A DNA stretch of 37,240 nucleotides. Source: JBBQER01 sp052148155 (GTDB taxonomy: Bacteria; Actinomycetota; Acidimicrobiia; IMCC26256; PALSA-610). Location of the stretch: the NCBI GenBank assembly GCA_052148155.1, contig JBKQIY010000246.1, forward strand, positions 1-37,240. Direction: 5' to 3'. Below the pieces are notes generated by a model. The model made no database searches. It was given only the letters and a program-made list of their open reading frames with translations, and had not been told where the DNA came from. The position numbers and the translations under genes are program-made. The stretch's first letter is position 1, and every line of letters starts with the position of its first letter. Positions 1-8,117 of this stretch are shown one piece after another.

Positions 1-158
1 GTCTCCGTTACCTTCCCGGCCAATGGCCCACCACGCCGATCAAGCTGTTCGATCCGGCCGGGACCGTGACCATCTACCCGGCCAACCAGATCCCGGCCGA
101 GCTCTTACCGAAGAGCGAACCAGTTCCCGCCAACGCGCCCGCGGCGGGGGCGAAGTGA
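1..158 (+). CDS. C-terminal fragment of an unidentified protein
   Basis: An open frame enters from the left edge, with its first full codon at position 3, and ends at TGA 156-158. The 51 residues read as ordinary protein (LRYLPGQWPTTPIKLFDPAG and onward) and finish in a Pro/Ala-rich tail (PVPANAPAAGAK), as in the flexible C-termini of many secreted or membrane-anchored actinobacterial proteins. The fold and family are not recognisable from this piece. An Mce-family or other envelope protein is possible because those often end in Pro/Ala tails, but this is only a guess. Codon use is GC-rich in the third position as in the neighbours, which supports real coding. The gene converges on the FN3-repeat gene, with about 530 nt between the two stops. 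Confidence 0.5.
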   Translation, partial: LRYLPGQWPTTPIKLFDPAGTVTIYPANQIPAELLPKSEPVPANAPAAGAK

Positions 159-691
159 TCTGGGCTCGATCGTCAGAGCTGCGGCCAGCCGCGACCAAGA
201 CGTGACCTCACACGACGACACGACCGCAGCCGAACGAGCGGTCACCGGTGCTCAGACGTCAATCTGATCGATCACAGGCGTGCCCGCCAGGCCTCGACCC
301 GGACGGGTTGCTCGTTGTCCGCGCGCGTCTGTCGAACGACCGCCGCACCCGTACACGTGCCCCTTCGTCCTGCGGGTCCAGGCCCTGGCGAGGACCCGAC
401 CCCGCCGGGCGACACGGTGCGCGCGCATGGTCGGAGGCATCGTTCGTACCCGGCATGCCGGAATGGGGCGGATCGGTCGGACGGAGCGACCTCGGTCGTC
501 ATCCAAACCAACAGAGAGCAAGCCGAAAGACCTCGGACACCGCACCGAGACGGGACCCACTGCCGGAACGCACGAGAAAAAACTCGCAGAGCGGACGGCG
601 CACCCGATCTTGATGTCTTGACCCGGCAACTTCGACTGCACCTTCGGGGCGTTCTGTCGGCGCGGCTATTGCCGAGGCGACCGCCTTTGCT
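159..691. other. Intergenic region without a convincing gene
   Basis: This lies between two convergent stop codons. Overlapping open frames exist on both strands, but all are Arg/Pro/Ser-rich with no recognisable fold, as expected of random reading in GC-rich DNA. A short inverted repeat (GACCGC at 222-227 with GCGGTC at 238-243, loop 10) might act as a terminator, but no T-run follows it. I see nothing else. Confidence 0.5.
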
Positions 692-3253
692 CTAGCTGAC
701 GTTCATCGCGATCGTGGTGATGGCGAACGTGTCGATCGCACCTGAAGCTGGGCAGTCGCCGCCAGAACTGGATGCGCCAAGACCTCGGTTGAGGGTCAGC
801 GTTCCGCCGACGTGCGCGCCGCTGAACAGGTTCGACGCCGACGTGACGACCCCGTGGAACTGGGCGAGTGTGACGTGAGCAGCGGTCGAGACGAACGTGA
901 ACGCAAGGGAAACCGCCGTTGTTCCCAACCCGCCGGGGTTAATCCACGTCAACGTTCCGGAGCCGCCGCTTGGACTGCCGATCGCGGTCGAACAACTGAT
1001 GGTCGACGACTGGAACGACGCCGACAGCTTGGCCTTTTGCACGTACGGTCCGGCGCAGGTGCCCAACGTCGCGGAGAGCGTGTAGGTGTGCCGTTGCGCG
1101 ACGGAGAGTTGTAAGCCCGGCGTGGAGAAAAGGGTCCCGGCCGTGCCGGCATCGTGGCAGGCCGCGAGGGGCTCGCGATTGACCGTGGGTATCACGAACG
1201 GGCCTACCGTGTTCGGCGCGCCCGCGCCGCGGAGGTTGACTGCGGCCACGGTGCACGTATAGGTCAGGCCGCCGGTCAGGTGGTTCGCGACGATCGGGCT
1301 CACCAGCTCCACCTGGGTGCTCTGGACGCCACCGTTCGACGACGTGCAGTGCCCTTGGTAGTAGATGACGGGACTGCCGTTGCTGGGCGGCACCGCAAAC
1401 GGCAGGACAACGCCGTTCCTGATCAACAGGACATGCGTGATCGTCGGCACGGCCGGCGTCCCGACGATCGCAGCGACCGGGGCCGACGCCTGGCTGATAC
1501 CCCGCGCGTTGGTGGCGACGACGACGCATGAGTACGCGTGACCGTTGAGCAGGCCGCCAACCGAAACTGGAGACGCGAGGTTCGTGCTGACCCCTGTGAC
1601 GCCGGTGCCGAGTGGCGTGCACGTCGCGGTGTAGGCGGATATCGCACTCCCGTTGATCGGTCCGGGGTTGAACGTGACGTTCAACGGGGCTGTAGATCCG
1701 AACACGATCCCGGATACGACATGTGTGATGGTCGGCTTGCCGGGCGTGCCGACGATGAACGGTCTCGACGTCGCCGAGGGGTCGCTGACGCCGATCGCGT
1801 TCGTCGCCCGCACGTTGCATGTGTAGATCTTGCCGTTACTCAGTCCGGGCACGGTGATCGCTGATCCCGGGCCCAACCCGATTCCCGTCGCGCCGCCGTC
1901 GTTCGAAACGCATACTGCGATGAAGTTCACGATCACCGCGCCGGGGCTGTTGACCGGAGTGAACGCCACGACCGCGGCGCCGTTGCCGGGCCCGGCTGCC
2001 CGCAAGGTCGGCGGGGCCGGCACCGTGGTCGGAATGACCGAGACCGAAGGTGGCGACGAAGGGCCCGTACCCGTCGCGCTCGTCGCAGCGACCGTGCACG
2101 TGTAGGTCCGTGCGTCTGTGACACCCGACACTGTGATCGGCGAGGTCGGACCGCTCTGCGCTGCGGGCACACCGCCGTTGCTGGACATGCACGTCGCGCT
2201 ATAGCTGCTGATCGGCGTGCCGTTGTCGGAGGGCGCAATGAACGTGACGGTGATGGCCCCGGTCTGGGCCGTGACGGTCGGCTGGGCGGGCGCGTCGGGT
2301 ACCGGCGCCGGTACTGCAACTGCGGAAGGGGGTGACGGCGGGCTCGTCCCCAACGCGTTGGTCGCGCTCACCGTGCAGGTGTAACTCGCGTTGTTGGTCA
2401 GACCGGTGACGACGATGGGCGATGCCGTACCGATGTTGGTACCGGCGGCGCCGGTGCCCAAGCAGGTTGCGGAGTAGCTGGTGATCGGTAGCCCGCCATT
2501 ATCGGCCGGTGGGCTGAAAAAGACGGTGAGCGTGGTGTCGCCGCGCCCGACGGTCGGCGTCGGCGGCGCGACGGGCACGGAAATGAACGGAACGACGAGG
2601 TTCGAAGGCGGCGATTGGGCGCTGGTCCCGAACGCGTTGGTTGCGGTCACCGTGCACGTGTAGTCCGCGCCGTTGGTTAAGACAGTGATGACGATGGGTG
2701 ACACTGCGCCCGTGTTGCTGCCCGCTGTTCCGGTGTTCGAGGTGCACAAGGCGGTGTAGCTGTTGATGGGGCTGCCGTTGTCCCCGGGTGGGCTGAACGC
2801 GACCGTGATCTGGGCGTGGCCGGCTGTTGCCACCGGTTGGGCGAGTGTGGCGGGAGCGCCGACGACGACGACCTCGGAGGGGTCCGATTCGAAACTGATC
2901 CCGTCGGCGTTGGCCGCCTGGACGATGCACACGTAGGCGGCGCCGTTTGTCAGTCCGGCGACGACGATGGGCGCGACCACGCCCGAATTGGTGGCCTTCG
3001 CGGCGATGCCGGTATTGGAATGAATCGGATAACACGTCGCGATATATGCGTTGATCGGCTTCCCGCCGTCGCTGGTCGGCGCGGAGAACGTGACGGTGAT
3101 CTGGCCAATTCCCGCTGATACTCCGGGCTGCGACGGCGCGCTCGGAGGCGAAGCCCACGCGGACGACGCGACGACGCCGACTCCGAGTAGTGCTCCGAGA
3201 ATGACTGCGAAGCTACGCCACCCTGTTCGGTACTTGCCGCCGTTGTCACGCAC
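692..3253 (-). CDS. Secreted protein with seven fibronectin type III-like repeats
   Basis: 853 aa. A GTG start at 3253 follows a purine-rich Shine-Dalgarno (GGTGAGGTGG). Residues 1-34 form a Sec signal peptide (charged start, hydrophobic ILGALLGVGVVAS, cleavage site AWA before SPPSAP). Seven FN3-like repeats of about 90 residues follow, to about residue 689. Each has the PxxP-type lead-in, a DNGxPIxSY-type strand and a YTCTVxATN-type strand. Every repeat carries one Cys in each of these two strands (ATC and YTC), so a disulfide per domain is likely. The last 164 residues are a distinct Cys-containing beta-rich domain I do not recognise. There is no LPxTG motif, C-terminal membrane helix or catalytic motif. 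An exported adhesion or surface-structure protein is inferred. It reads alone on the minus strand, with a 900-nt gap upstream. Confidence 0.85.
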   Translation of the reverse strand: MRDNGGKYRTGWRSFAVILGALLGVGVVASSAWASPPSAPSQPGVSAGIGQITVTFSAPTSDGGKPINAYIATCYPIHSNTGIAAKATNSGVVAPIVVAGLTNGAAYVCIVQAANADGISFESDPSEVVVVGAPATLAQPVATAGHAQITVAFSPPGDNGSPINSYTALCTSNTGTAGSNTGAVSPIVITVLTNGADYTCTVTATNAFGTSAQSPPSNLVVPFISVPVAPPTPTVGRGDTTLTVFFSPPADNGGLPITSYSATCLGTGAAGTNIGTASPIVVTGLTNNASYTCTVSATNALGTSPPSPPSAVAVPAPVPDAPAQPTVTAQTGAITVTFIAPSDNGTPISSYSATCMSSNGGVPAAQSGPTSPITVSGVTDARTYTCTVAATSATGTGPSSPPSVSVIPTTVPAPPTLRAAGPGNGAAVVAFTPVNSPGAVIVNFIAVCVSNDGGATGIGLGPGSAITVPGLSNGKIYTCNVRATNAIGVSDPSATSRPFIVGTPGKPTITHVVSGIVFGSTAPLNVTFNPGPINGSAISAYTATCTPLGTGVTGVSTNLASPVSVGGLLNGHAYSCVVVATNARGISQASAPVAAIVGTPAVPTITHVLLIRNGVVLPFAVPPSNGSPVIYYQGHCTSSNGGVQSTQVELVSPIVANHLTGGLTYTCTVAAVNLRGAGAPNTVGPFVIPTVNREPLAACHDAGTAGTLFSTPGLQLSVAQRHTYTLSATLGTCAGPYVQKAKLSASFQSSTISCSTAIGSPSGGSGTLTWINPGGLGTTAVSLAFTFVSTAAHVTLAQFHGVVTSASNLFSGAHVGGTLTLNRGLGASSSGGDCPASGAIDTFAITTIAMNVS

Positions 3254-3317
3254 GAGTCCACCTCACCCCAGGACATTCCTGCGGCCCCCGTGTGAGTGAA
3301 CCGCGCCCAGCCGTGTT

Positions 3318-3338
3318 GTGCAAGGCGGCACTTTGCAC
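3318..3338. repeat. Inverted repeat in the FN3 gene leader
   Basis: GTGCAA (3318-3323) and TTGCAC (3333-3338) are perfect reverse complements separated by 9 nt. They sit about 65-85 nt upstream of the FN3 gene start. This could be an operator or an mRNA hairpin in its leader. Confidence 0.35.
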
Positions 3339-3385
3339 CAGATCGCACCATTCACTTGTGTTCTGTCCGTGTCGCCTCACACGAG

Positions 3386-3404
3386 ATCGTGGAAATTGCA
3401 CGAT
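3386..3404. repeat. Second inverted repeat upstream of the FN3 gene
   Basis: ATCGTG (3386-3391) and CACGAT (3399-3404) are perfect reverse complements with a 7-nt AT-rich centre (gaaattg). It lies about 135-150 nt upstream of the FN3 start, a plausible regulator site. No regulator gene is adjacent. Confidence 0.3.
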
Positions 3405-4150
3405 GTCATGGTCGTGACGAGGGTGGGTAGCCCCGTGTTGTCGGACCGGGCGGCCAGGTTGCGCGCCGCCGGATTCGACCGTCCGAGGACCGGGTCCAAC
3501 ACCGAGTTGGCGGGCGCGATCGGCCCGGCGACATCGTCTGCGTTCGATTGGACGAAGCCATCGCTGTGCCGCACCGAGCACGCTGTGCGCCTCGAGGTCT
3601 GGCATGGGCGAGCGATCGGTGTGGCGAACATCGTCGCGGGCGACAATCTGCGAGCTGACCGGGAACCCACCGGCGTAGGTCTGGAATGATTTGGCGCCCA
3701 AACGAGCGAGGTCAGGACCGGAAGCGGGCAGGTCATGGATGTTCGACGCCGCCGTTTGGTGCCGTCCATGCGGCCCACGCGCGGATGCATCGCCTTTTCG
3801 TGCAACGAGGCCCACCGAAGACCACGATTGTCTGCGCCCGGATGGCACGGCGTCCTGACGGATACTCCGAGCACCGTCGCGTTCGCGCCGATCCGACTCG
3901 TGCCGACCGATCGTCATACACGGGCGAGATGAGTCGACGTGTCGGCGCCGCTTCGGCGGCGTCGTTTCGCGGGGTCGTTTCGGGGGCGCGTGGTTCGCCA
4001 TTCGCGTACCTGCGGCCCGGGGACGGCGCGTTCGGCCGAAACGTTTCGAACCTCGTCACGGACGCGACGCTCCACGAGCGAGACGGGTTTCGGGCCGGCC
4101 ACGAAAGGCGACCTCGCCGTTGGCGGCTCGTGTACGACGGCGCAACGTTC

Positions 4151-4156
4151 TACCGT
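4151..4156 (+). promoter_or_regulatory. Putative -10 hexamer, leaderless GNAT transcript
   Basis: TACCGT fits the TAnnnT core of a -10 element and ends 6 nt before the ATG at 4163. No Shine-Dalgarno lies in front of that ATG, so transcription probably begins at the start codon. Confidence 0.35.
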
Positions 4157-4162
4157 CGTTCG

Positions 4163-4624
4163 ATGTCCGTACAGATCCAACGCGTCACCGCCGCGCAGAC
4201 GTTTCCGCTGCGCCAGCGTGTGCTGCGACCCCACGACCCGCTCGACGAACTTGCCTCGCCGGTCGATGACGATTCCGAGACCGCTCACTTCGCCGCGATC
4301 GACGAGGGAACCGTGATCGGTGCCGCGTCAGTGCAGCGCGAGACGGCGCCATGGGCGCCGCAGCTCCGACGGTCGTCGTGGCGGCTTCGAGGCATGGCCA
4401 CCGCCGAGGATCGCCGAAGCCAAGGGGTCGGTAGGTCGGTATTGGCGGCCGTGATTGAGCACGTCCGGCTACACGGCGGCGGCCTTGTCTGGTGCAACGC
4501 TCGGCTGGCGGCCGTGTCGTTCTACGAACGCGCAGGATTCGTCGCTCGAGGCGAACGTTGGGACGATCCCACCATCGGTCCTCACATCGCGATGGAACGG
4601 CTCGTGCAGACCGGCACGGGATAA
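4163..4624 (+). CDS. GNAT-family N-acetyltransferase
   Basis: 153 aa. Members transfer an acetyl group from acetyl-CoA to an amine; the acceptor here is unknown. The fold shows beta strands around residues 40-52 (HFAAIDEGTVIGAASV), the acetyl-CoA pyrophosphate loop RSQGVG within RGMATAEDRRSQGVGRSVL, and the late SFYERAGFV strand-helix typical of the superfamily. The frame is open further upstream to 3686, but that part is Arg-rich, non-family sequence. The ATG at 4163 gives the usual GNAT length and sits 6 nt after a TACCGT hexamer, so I place the start there. The gene appears to stand alone, with long gaps on both sides. The sequence resembles YitI/ElaA-like small GNATs in general shape; no closer assignment is justified. 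Confidence 0.8.
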   Translation: MSVQIQRVTAAQTFPLRQRVLRPHDPLDELASPVDDDSETAHFAAIDEGTVIGAASVQRETAPWAPQLRRSSWRLRGMATAEDRRSQGVGRSVLAAVIEHVRLHGGGLVWCNARLAAVSFYERAGFVARGERWDDPTIGPHIAMERLVQTGTG

Positions 4625-5114
4625 CCGACCCGGCGAAGCGTGTCGTGCGGGCCCGCGCCATCGAAGACGGTACCGGCGACCGACCCACGTCCTTTGTTGG
4701 CGGCCTGGTGTCGGAGTGGCACTGATTCCTGCGGTCACCGACCGGCCGCGAAGCATCGATGAGTCCGGTCGCGTGTCGGTTGGCGCGATCGCCGACGCCG
4801 TCAGCCACTGAACCTTCCAGCACGCGCGGCCACTCAGCGGAAGTTCTGCGGCTCACGCCGCTTGCGGCTGCGGGCAGCATCCGACCGGCGCTGGCGCGGA
4901 ATTTCCGAGGACACGTTGTCTGATCGGCATCGGACGCGAGCACACGACGTCGCGGTCGCGCCAGGTCGTCCTTCGAGGATCTGCCTTCGTCGGTGATGTG
5001 CGTGGCCGGACCGACCGTCGGTTTCATGCGTGGTAACACGTGACCCGTGAGCGAAGCTGAATTTCCGGTCGGCTGTTGCCGAGGTCGGTTTGATCGCGAG
5101 ACAGGATCGCGCCG
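4625..5114. other. Intergenic region without a convincing gene
   Basis: 490 nt between two plus-strand genes. All open frames here are shadows, or antisense continuations of neighbouring frames, with Arg/Pro-rich composition. I found no tRNA-like cloverleaf, strong hairpin or repeat. Confidence 0.45.
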
Positions 5115-5942
5115 ATGACGATCGACGTTGTGTTGTTGGGGACGGGGAACCCCTTGCCGGACCGCGACCGTGCTGGCGCGGCGACACTCGTGCGGGCCGG
5201 GGGACGCACGATTCTCATCGACGCTGGCCGCGGCGTGTGCATGCGGCTCGTCGCGGCCGGGGTGCTGCCGGTCATGCTCGACGCGGTCCTCTTGACCCAT
5301 CTCCACAGCGATCACATCTGTGATCTCAACGACGTTGTAACGACGCAGTGGGTGATGAGTCCGGTCCCGAAGACGTTGCGCATCTTCGGTCCGTCCCGTA
5401 TCCGAGCGGTGATGGATGGACTCGGTGCCATGTTGGGACCCGATGTCGAATACCGACTCGCTCATCATGGCGATCTCACCTGGGAACCGCAGCTCGACGT
5501 GACCGAAGTGGCGCCTGGAGTTGTGTTCGACGAGGACGGCGTTCGGGTCATCGCGGCTTCGACGGATCACCGTCCGGTCGAACCGACGTTCGGCTACCGC
5601 GTCGAGTTCGGCGGCACAGCCGTCGTGGTCGCCGGAGATACCGTGCCGTGCGGCGGGCTCGACGAGCTCTGCGACGCGGCCGATGTTTACGTGCAAACGG
5701 TGTTGCGCGACGATCTTGTCCGAATGGTGCCGATGGCGCGGTTCGTGGACACCATCGACTACCACTCGACTGTCGTCCAGGCGGCGCAAACCGCGGCTCG
5801 CAACGGCGTGCGCACCCTTGTCCTCACCCACCAGATCCCGACGCCGGGGATCGGCGCCGCAGACGAGTGGATCGCCGTCGCTCGCGAGCACTTCGACGGT
5901 GACATCGTGTTCGGCGAAGATCTGACGTCGATCTCGGTCTGA
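5115..5942 (+). CDS. RNase Z-like metallo-beta-lactamase-fold hydrolase
   Basis: 275 aa, cytoplasmic, without a signal peptide. The N-terminus (VVLLGTGNPLPDRDRAG) and the motif HLHSDH (residues 62-67) are typical of the RNase Z/arylsulfatase-like branch of the MBL superfamily. Further likely metal ligands are H152 (STDHRP), D175 (VAGDTVP) and H239 (LTHQIP), so a dinuclear zinc site looks complete. The length is near that of short-form RNase Z, but tRNA-processing features such as the exosite arm are not evident, and many homologues act on small esters or lactones. The true substrate is therefore open. The ATG at 5115 follows a weak purine tract (ACAGGAT). A strong GC hairpin follows the stop. 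Confidence 0.85.
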   Translation: MTIDVVLLGTGNPLPDRDRAGAATLVRAGGRTILIDAGRGVCMRLVAAGVLPVMLDAVLLTHLHSDHICDLNDVVTTQWVMSPVPKTLRIFGPSRIRAVMDGLGAMLGPDVEYRLAHHGDLTWEPQLDVTEVAPGVVFDEDGVRVIAASTDHRPVEPTFGYRVEFGGTAVVVAGDTVPCGGLDELCDAADVYVQTVLRDDLVRMVPMARFVDTIDYHSTVVQAAQTAARNGVRTLVLTHQIPTPGIGAADEWIAVAREHFDGDIVFGEDLTSISV

Positions 5943-5952
5943 CGGCGGTCGA

Positions 5953-5987
5953 GCGGTGCGGGCGCACAGGAGCGGCGCCCACACCGC
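5953..5987 (+). terminator. Strong GC-rich hairpin after the metallo-hydrolase
   Basis: GCGGTG-c-GGGCGC (5953-5965) pairs with GCGCCC-a-CACCGC (5975-5987). This makes a 13-bp stem with one mismatch and a 9-nt loop, 10 nt after the stop codon. A second stem follows (CTCCCC 5994-5999 with GGGGAG 6014-6019). Neither has a U-tract, which is common for actinobacterial terminators. Confidence 0.5.
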
Positions 5988-6116
5988 ACCGCCCTCCCCA
6001 GGCCGGGGGTGGTGGGGAGATCTTGAATGAGTTCCGCGACGCCGGAGCGCCGTCGCCCTCATCCGCGTTTGAGTAATCGTCCAAGGCCACGAAAAGGAAA
6101 CCGTCCCGCCCGCGCC

Positions 6117-6122
6117 TAGGTT
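6117..6122 (+). promoter_or_regulatory. Putative -10 hexamer, leaderless Nfu-N/HEAT transcript
   Basis: TAGGTT fits TAnnnT and is followed by exactly 6 nt (ggcgtc) and the GTG start at 6129. No Shine-Dalgarno is present, so a leaderless mRNA is likely. Confidence 0.4.
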
Positions 6123-6128
6123 GGCGTC

Positions 6129-7250
6129 GTGGCCCGCGAGACGGTTCGAGACGACTGCCGCCAACAGGTCGCGGCGCGAGGGCTGACGTCCGCCGCGGTT
6201 GCGTACCTGACGCGCGACGCCCTCGGCCGCATTGAGTTGTCGGTGTTGGCGCCCGTCAAGGGGCTGCTCAAGCGGTACTTTTCGCAGGACGGATGGACGG
6301 CCGACGATGACCGTGCCCTCGCGGACTTCGTCGGTCCGGGCGACGGGTGGTGGGAGTACGAACTCGACGAAGATCTCGTGTTCGCCTTCGGATGGCGCGA
6401 CGGTGCGTTCCGCCTCGACGTGACGCGGACAGTTCCCGACCGGTCGAGGCTCTTAGCCGAAACGTTCGAACAGCCAGTTGTGCCTGAGGCGACGCCGAAC
6501 CCGAGGACGATCCGATTCGTGACCGGACCGATCCATGACGGTCCGAGCCGTTGGTACGAATCCGCGCAGGGTGTCGACGATCCGCGGGTCGCGCGGCTGT
6601 TCGGCGAGTTCGGCGACGTCGACAACGTGCTCGTCGGTCCGGATTTCGTCGCGGTCGGCTTACGTCGTCCTGATCTTTGGGAGGACCGCCTCGTGCCGGT
6701 GCTGCGCGTCGTCGTCGAGCAGTTCGCGTCGCCATCCCAACCGGCCGACGTTCCCGCCGCCAGTCCTGGCGGCGGGTCGCCGGTCAGCTCACCCGCAGCG
6801 CGCGAGCGGCAGTCCGATGACCGTCCCGGTCATCTCGAACGCGCGTGGCGGGAACTCGGACGGCTGCGGCCCGATCGGCCCGACGACCTCGAGCGGATCG
6901 TCGCGGCGTTGTCGTCGTCGAGCGTCGCGGATCGCCAGGTCGCGGCGCGTGTCGTCGCTGACGCCGATCCTGACACGGCGCGCGCGGCGTGGGAACGGCT
7001 TCTCGACGATCCCAGCCGAAGCGTCCGGCGCGCGGCGGTCGACGCGATGGACGACGCGGAACGGCCGGCGTTGCGGCCGCTTTTGGAGCGGGCGCTCCGA
7101 GATCCCGACGCATGGATCCGCTGGAAGGCGATCAGCGGACTTGTCGGAATCGGAATCGAGTCCAGTCGCAGTGCGGTCGCGCCGTTGGCATCGGATACCG
7201 ACTTCCGGGTCCGGCTCGAAACGGCCGCGGCGCTGCGCCGCGGCGAGTAG
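6129..7250 (+). CDS. Nfu N-terminal-domain protein with C-terminal HEAT repeats
   Basis: 373 aa, GTG start. Residues 1-115 form an N-terminal module I do not recognise (WWEYELDEDLVFAFGWRDGAF). Residues about 122-200 match the Nfu N-terminal domain: PNPRTIRFVTG, then SRWYES, ARLFGEFGDVDNVLVGPDFVAVG, then VLRVVVEQF. A Pro/Ser-rich linker (about 203-235) leads to three or four HEAT-like alpha-hairpins (about 238-373, e.g. DPSRSVRRAAVDAMDD, DPDAWIRWKAISGLV). The CxxC Fe-S scaffold domain of true Nfu proteins is absent, so it cannot hold a cluster in the usual way. The order Nfu-N then HEAT recalls the YpgR/CvfC family of Firmicutes, whose biochemical role is poorly defined. It ends 6 nt from the convergent isomerase-family gene. 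Confidence 0.8.
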   Translation: MARETVRDDCRQQVAARGLTSAAVAYLTRDALGRIELSVLAPVKGLLKRYFSQDGWTADDDRALADFVGPGDGWWEYELDEDLVFAFGWRDGAFRLDVTRTVPDRSRLLAETFEQPVVPEATPNPRTIRFVTGPIHDGPSRWYESAQGVDDPRVARLFGEFGDVDNVLVGPDFVAVGLRRPDLWEDRLVPVLRVVVEQFASPSQPADVPAASPGGGSPVSSPAARERQSDDRPGHLERAWRELGRLRPDRPDDLERIVAALSSSSVADRQVAARVVADADPDTARAAWERLLDDPSRSVRRAAVDAMDDAERPALRPLLERALRDPDAWIRWKAISGLVGIGIESSRSAVAPLASDTDFRVRLETAAALRRGE

Positions 7251-7256
7251 CGAGCG

Positions 7257-7931
7257 TCAGCCGATCGGTCGAAGGAAAGCGTCGAGGGTTGTGCGGTCGC
7301 CGTCCACTGCGACGTGGTCGGGGGCGGTTCGCCCGTACAGTACGAGCACGAGCTCCGACGCGGTTGCCGACACGGAGACGACCGGTTCGTCGTCGGAGAG
7401 GCGGAACAAACGGCTCGTGTCAGTCGCGATGAGCACGATCGGTGCTGGGTCGCGGAGTTGACGAGCGATCCCCACGAACTCGTCGACGCCGTCGTCAGCG
7501 ACGAGTTGTGGAATCTCTTCGGCAAGACCACATGCCGACTGTGCATCCCATCGGTGGACGGCGGCCTCGTGCACCTGGTGACGCGCGATCGCGCCGACCG
7601 TACGGTCGTCGCGCCACCACGTCCACGCGGGCGTGCCCGATGAAGCCGCGCCGAGCGCGTCGAGGAGCTCAGCGGTCGAGGCCCGCATCCAGTCTGCGAC
7701 CTCGCCGGCGACGGTCGGGCCGGTACCGGTTTGGAATGCCGGCTCGACGTCGGCGCCGGCGCGAACGACCGTCGACCAGAATCGCTGCACGATCCCGAGA
7801 TGCCACGCGACATCGCGCAGCGTCCAGTCGGGACAGCTCGGCACCCTCCGCGCGAGCCGTCCGGTATCGAGCGTCGACGCGAACGCGTTGCTCTCGTGGG
7901 CGATCCAAGCATTGAAGTCCACTTCGGGCAT
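7257..7931 (-). CDS. Mycothiol-dependent maleylpyruvate isomerase-family protein
   Basis: 224 aa. The N-terminal half is the DinB-like four-helix mycothiol-binding domain (VPSCPDWTLRDVAWHLG, residues 30-46). The C-terminal half resembles the small MDMPI C-terminal domain (VSVSATASELVLVLYGR). Likely metal ligands are H44 and the Glu and His of VHEAAVHRWD, matching the His/Glu/His zinc triad of the corynebacterial enzyme. The family uses mycothiol as a cofactor or substrate, so this gene supports an actinobacterial host. The reaction need not be maleylpyruvate isomerisation, since no gentisate pathway genes are nearby. The frame is open upstream to 8108, but the ATG at 7931 has a GAGGG Shine-Dalgarno 8 nt ahead and begins at the domain edge. 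Confidence 0.85.
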   Translation of the reverse strand: MPEVDFNAWIAHESNAFASTLDTGRLARRVPSCPDWTLRDVAWHLGIVQRFWSTVVRAGADVEPAFQTGTGPTVAGEVADWMRASTAELLDALGAASSGTPAWTWWRDDRTVGAIARHQVHEAAVHRWDAQSACGLAEEIPQLVADDGVDEFVGIARQLRDPAPIVLIATDTSRLFRLSDDEPVVSVSATASELVLVLYGRTAPDHVAVDGDRTTLDAFLRPIG

Positions 7932-8117
7932 GTGCTCAGCCCTCGATCGCCGGGAGGATGCCAACGCGTCGGTCACGGTTGGGACCCGCGACGCGGCGGG
8001 TGTCGGTACGTCGGTCATGACACCGACCAAGCCGACATCGCGCCAGAACGTGGTGTACGTCGTTGTCGGGCGCGGAATCAACCAGCCACGCGCCCCGGGA
8101 GCAGCCAAGCGCGCGGG

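Larger units (their letters stand above)
3254..4162. other. Long intergenic region upstream of the FN3 gene
   Basis: About 900 nt separate the divergent FN3 and GNAT genes. Open frames are present on both strands (for example plus 3318-3689 and minus 3377-3874), but none shows a recognisable fold, a good ribosome-binding site or normal codon choice. The part nearest the FN3 gene holds two perfect inverted repeats, listed separately, and is the likely control region. The rest could be a decayed gene, but I cannot identify one. Confidence 0.45.

Noticed and set aside
3318..3689. 123-codon plus-strand frame in the gap after the FN3 gene
   Set aside because: It has no ribosome-binding site, no TAnnnT box and no recognisable domain. 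It overlaps the inverted repeats of the likely control region.
4185..6164. A 659-codon open frame on the minus strand
   Set aside because: It runs antisense through the GNAT and metallo-hydrolase genes, is Arg/His-rich and shows no fold. It is a GC-driven shadow.
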